From: Monoraphidium neglectum
Taxonomy: Eukaryota; Chlorophyta; Chlorophyceae; Sphaeropleales; Selenastraceae
NCBI RefSeq assembly: GCF_000611645.1
Contig: NW_014011460.1
Span: 1-10,196 of the forward strand
DNA: 10,196 nucleotides
Reading direction: 5' to 3'
Positions 7,522 to 10,196 of the stretch are shown here, piece by piece (position 1 is the first letter of the stretch; every line of letters starts with the position of its first letter). The position numbers and the translations under genes are program-made. The notes below the pieces were generated by a model. It did not search any database. It was not told the origin of the DNA and saw only the letters and a program-made list of their open reading frames with translations.

Positions 7522-9188
7522 AGCGCGCTGACTGTGAGGGTTGCGCCTTGTCTTGATTTGTAGATTTTGTGCGTGAGCAACATTGCTGATATGCCTGTAG
7601 GTTCCAACATGATCAGGGGCCGGAGCTTGCAGTGTGATTACAAGCTCCTCTGTGGTTTCTATCACCTCATCGGTTTTGTGTGCAGGAGAACTCGGCAGCA
7701 AACCGAGCGCTTGACATCATGCATGCTTTTGTGCGTAGCCTTTTTGCATGCACATACTACCTATTCTGCAAGTGAGGTACACCATGTGTGCGGCAAGAAT
7801 CGTACATCCTGGCGCCCCCGGCCAGCTCATTATTATTAAGCAGACTGTACATCAACCACCAAGTTTGTCCTTGGCCGTCCACTAACAGATCCTACCTATG
7901 AACAGCGCAGACTAGGATGCCGATGGGGGGGGGAGATCTGTAGTGCGCTGACCCACTCCACCCTGCAGATTTATTCGCGCGCGGCTGGTCTGACAAGCAG
8001 CAGCTGATCTATACGATTACTGTTCCACCCAGCAGCCGCCTGCCTGTGGATAACAGGAACGTGTTAACTCGGCACCAGCTTCTCCCCCTGCCCGCTCACC
8101 CTGGCGCTCAGACAGCTGCGCTTCCCTGAGCAGCAGCGCTCTGGGCAGCTGAAGCTGAGCTGACTTGGCAGCAACAGGAGTGCGGGCTGGACGGCATCGC
8201 GATTCAAAATCGCGCCCAGAGGGGCCTGGACCTTGAGGGTGCGGCATCAAGCCGTCCCCTCTCGTCATCAGGGAAGTCGCCTCGAGGCACTCAATGGGAT
8301 GCCTTGCCAGCTGTTGTGCGGCTGCAACTGCAGGCACGTCCGGGCTGCAGAGGTTGGTACAGGCCGTCGCACTCACCGCGCGGCCCTGGTCGCCGCGGGC
8401 GCGTGAGGCAGGATGTTTGACTGCGGCCTTTGACAACCCATGGACGACAGTAGAAGTCGTCGAAGTGCTGTTGCCCATGCACCTCGTCTGTCTGGGGCCG
8501 CTGCAATCAGAGAACGCGTGCGATGTGAAAGACTCCCGAAGCATTGGCAGATGCGAGGAGGGCGGGTGCAGGTCAACGGTTGATGGCGATGGCGGTCTGC
8601 GTTGGCCCGCAGCAGTGCAGTCCATCGGCATACAGAATCAATCACGTCCCGGGGTCGGCAGCCTCTGGCCTGGCTCGGCCTCTGTCGCGGTTGGCGATTG
8701 GGTCACCCGAGGCAGGGAGAGGCGGTCACCGTGTCCAAACCTGAAGATCCGCGTGCTGATGGCTGCATCAATACGCATTTTGGTTCAGGGGAATCGCAAG
8801 TACCCGCAGGTACATCGCAGACACCGCCGGCGCGGGCGGCCGTATTCCCGTACAATTGCAGGAAGTGGGCCCTCTCGGCCCATCAAGGCCACCTGCGACC
8901 CTGCGCGGCACCTCTCAGGGTGAGCACATCAACAATCATTGGACTTGGAGCTTGCCGGCGGCAAAGGGTGGCTGCTGCCTTCTCTCGGCCTTCGTCCAGA
9001 TCCCAAGCGCAGCGCAGCAGCTCAACACTCGTATTTCATGGGCCAGGTGCAAGCTATGAATGTCGGGCGCCACCCGTCCGAGCGTGATTGCGTTGTCTTT
9101 GAGGCTGATGCAGCGCATCCTGCGGACCCTCACGCCGCTGCACGCTACCATCGACACACCGCCACTGCAGGCGCAGGCCGTCCACGAA
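7522..9188. other. Long gap without a supported gene
   Basis: This 1.67-kb stretch lies between the MYND stop codon and the proposed start of the SBP-like gene. Its left part is the MYND 3' UTR; I found no plus-strand TGTAA close to the stop. Several long overlapping open frames exist, for example minus-strand 8631-8017 (204 codons) and plus-strand 8294-8923 (209 codons). They lack domains, repeats and a consistent third-position bias, and in GC-rich DNA such frames arise by chance. The right part presumably holds the promoter and 5' UTR of the SBP-like gene, including three GTAC words between 8800 and 8853. Confidence 0.5.
8198..8214. repeat. Small perfect hairpin, 7-bp stem and 3-nt loop
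   Basis: CGCGATT at 8198-8204 and AATCGCG at 8208-8214 are perfect reverse complements around a CAA loop. It is in a stretch without a recognised gene. No adjacent tRNA-like or terminator-like structure supports a specific function. Confidence 0.4.
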
Positions 9189-10196
9189 ATGGACCCCGCG
9201 GCCCACCCAGCCGCGGTCCCCGGCGCACAGTATACGCTGGCTGGGGCCCCTGCCCCAGGCCACGCGCATAGCGCAGCCGCAGCCGCCCACGCGGCAGCGC
9301 ATGGCAGCGCGCACGCGGCGCCGCTGAACCCGCTTGACCTCGACCGGCTGTTTCACGAGGGCGACGACCGCACCTGGGACATGGAGGAGTGGAGCTGGGA
9401 CCCCTCAGAGCTGGTGGCGGCGCCGAACGGCGTGCCCACGCTCAACCCCTGCCAGGTGGGTGCGCCCTGATTCGCTCGCACGGCTGTGCAGTGGACACGG
9501 CCGGGGTGGGCGTGGCGGTGAAAGTCAGCAGCGCTGGCCTGCAGGAAATGCCAAGGGGTGTGCTTGTGCTGGCAGCGGAGGGGGCTTTCAACACGAGGTG
9601 GCTGCCGTTTGTCGCTGTGTGGGTTATGCAGAAGGTAAAAGACAGGGCAGCTGCTGGTAACAAAAAGGCGGTCCAGGCAGCCACCTCCGCTTGTCGCTGC
9701 ACTCCGCGCGTCTCAGGCTCTCAAGCGGACCAAAGTGGACCATCTCCCTGGTGCCAGCGCTGCCGCGTTGAATCCCACCGCTGCTGCTGCCGCCGCCGCC
9801 GCTGCCGCTGCGAGCGGGGGTTGCTGCGCGAGCCTGGCGCCGCCCCTCACGTCTGCTGAGGAGGAGGCTGCTCCGGAGGGGGACGCCGCAGCGGCTGCTG
9901 CTGCTGCGGCCGCAACGGCAGCACAGCAGCAGCAGCACCAGCAGCAGCATCTGCATCACCACCAGCAGCAGCAGCACCTCCATCACCAGCAGCAGCAGCA
10001 GCTGCTCCTGCTGCAGCAGCAGCACCAGCAGTGGGCCATGGCCGCGGCGCAGCCGCACCCGCAGCACGCCCAGATGGGCAACATAGGATTCATGCCAATG
10101 GCTGGCGCCAGCGCTGCCGGCATGATGCCCCTTGGGCACCCTGCGCTGGGCCCAGCCCTGCCGCCCCTCACCAACGCATCGCTCGCAATGCTCAGC
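9189..10196 (+). CDS. Probable SBP-box (SPL-like) transcription factor, N-terminal part
   Basis: Two exons are visible: 9189-9455 (89 codons) and 9717 to the window end (160 codons, still open). The intron of 261 nt starts GTGGGT, ends TCTCAG and is phase 0. Residues 63-71 read WDMEEWSWD, followed by a Pro/Leu/Val-Ala segment. This matches the 'WDLNDWKWD..LF.A' motif near the N-terminus of plant SPL proteins, which bind GTAC-core DNA through a downstream SBP zinc domain. That domain is not in the window, so the family call is by the acidic-aromatic motif only. Exon 2 opens with ALKRTKVDHLPG, then poly-Ala, an acidic patch, a long Gln/His-rich region (9924-10031) and a Met/Gly/Ala/Pro-rich stretch. 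Low-complexity sequence of this kind is common in algal transcription factors. The ATG at 9189 has G at -3 and +4; in-frame ATGs at 9060 and 9108 are alternatives. Confidence 0.5.
9924..10031 (+). repeat. Gln/His-rich CAG/CAC coding repeat in the SBP-like gene
   Basis: The frame encodes runs of three to five Gln separated by His and a few Leu. It consists mostly of CAG with interspersed CAC, CAT and CTG. Unlike the two tracts in RRP46 and the MYND gene it is interrupted, which usually means an older or more stable repeat. It lies in a probable activation or linker region between the acidic patch and the Met/Gly-rich stretch. Confidence 0.9.

Noticed and set aside
8017..8631. Minus-strand open frame of 204 codons
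   Set aside because: It has an ATG but no domain, no steady third-position G/C preference and no clear splice partners. Overlapping frames of similar length occur on the other strand, as expected in GC-rich DNA.
8294..8923. Plus-strand open frame of 209 codons
   Set aside because: Its composition is irregular and Cys/Arg-rich, with no motif. It overlaps other equally long frames and does not join the SBP-like gene in a convincing phase.

Overview
The window looks like nuclear DNA of a green alga, most likely a chlorophyte close to the Chlorophyceae. It is GC-rich, and its genes are split by short GT-AG introns of roughly 75-360 nt. Third codon positions are mostly G or C. Long uninterrupted CAG tracts encode poly-glutamine, and a TGTAA polyadenylation signal follows one gene. 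There is no bacterial operon structure, and I recognise no RNA gene, transposon or CRISPR array. The species cannot be named from sequence alone. All gene models were rebuilt by hand from splice signals, reading phase and protein-family motifs.

Layout. (1) Positions 218-2027, minus strand: the first six exons of a SirB1/transglutaminase-core-2-like gene whose 3' end lies off the left edge. (2) Positions 2028-2260: an AT-rich gap that probably works as a bidirectional promoter. (3) Positions 2261-3916, plus strand: a complete four-exon gene for the exosome subunit RRP46 (RNase PH fold) with a poly-Q insertion. A TGTAA signal sits at 4072. (4) Positions 4077-5345: no identified gene, but the longest CAG tract, a hairpin and one unexplained coding-like segment. 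(5) Positions 5346-7521, plus strand: a MYND zinc-finger protein with poly-Q and a C-terminal SAP-like motif, whose zinc finger is split by a 15-nt micro-exon. (6) Positions 7522-9188: a long gap without a supported gene. (7) Positions 9189 to the right edge, plus strand: the start of a probable SBP-box (SPL-like) transcription factor, recognised by its acidic W-D-x-x-x-W-x-W-D motif.

The genes form no pathway together: one serves RNA processing and decay, one is probably transcriptional, and two are of uncertain role. I do not see a new multi-gene system. The most useful observations are the micro-exon carrying a zinc ligand, a possible 39-nt phase-neutral cassette exon in the same gene, poly-Q inserted into a conserved exosome subunit, and the density of CAG tracts.
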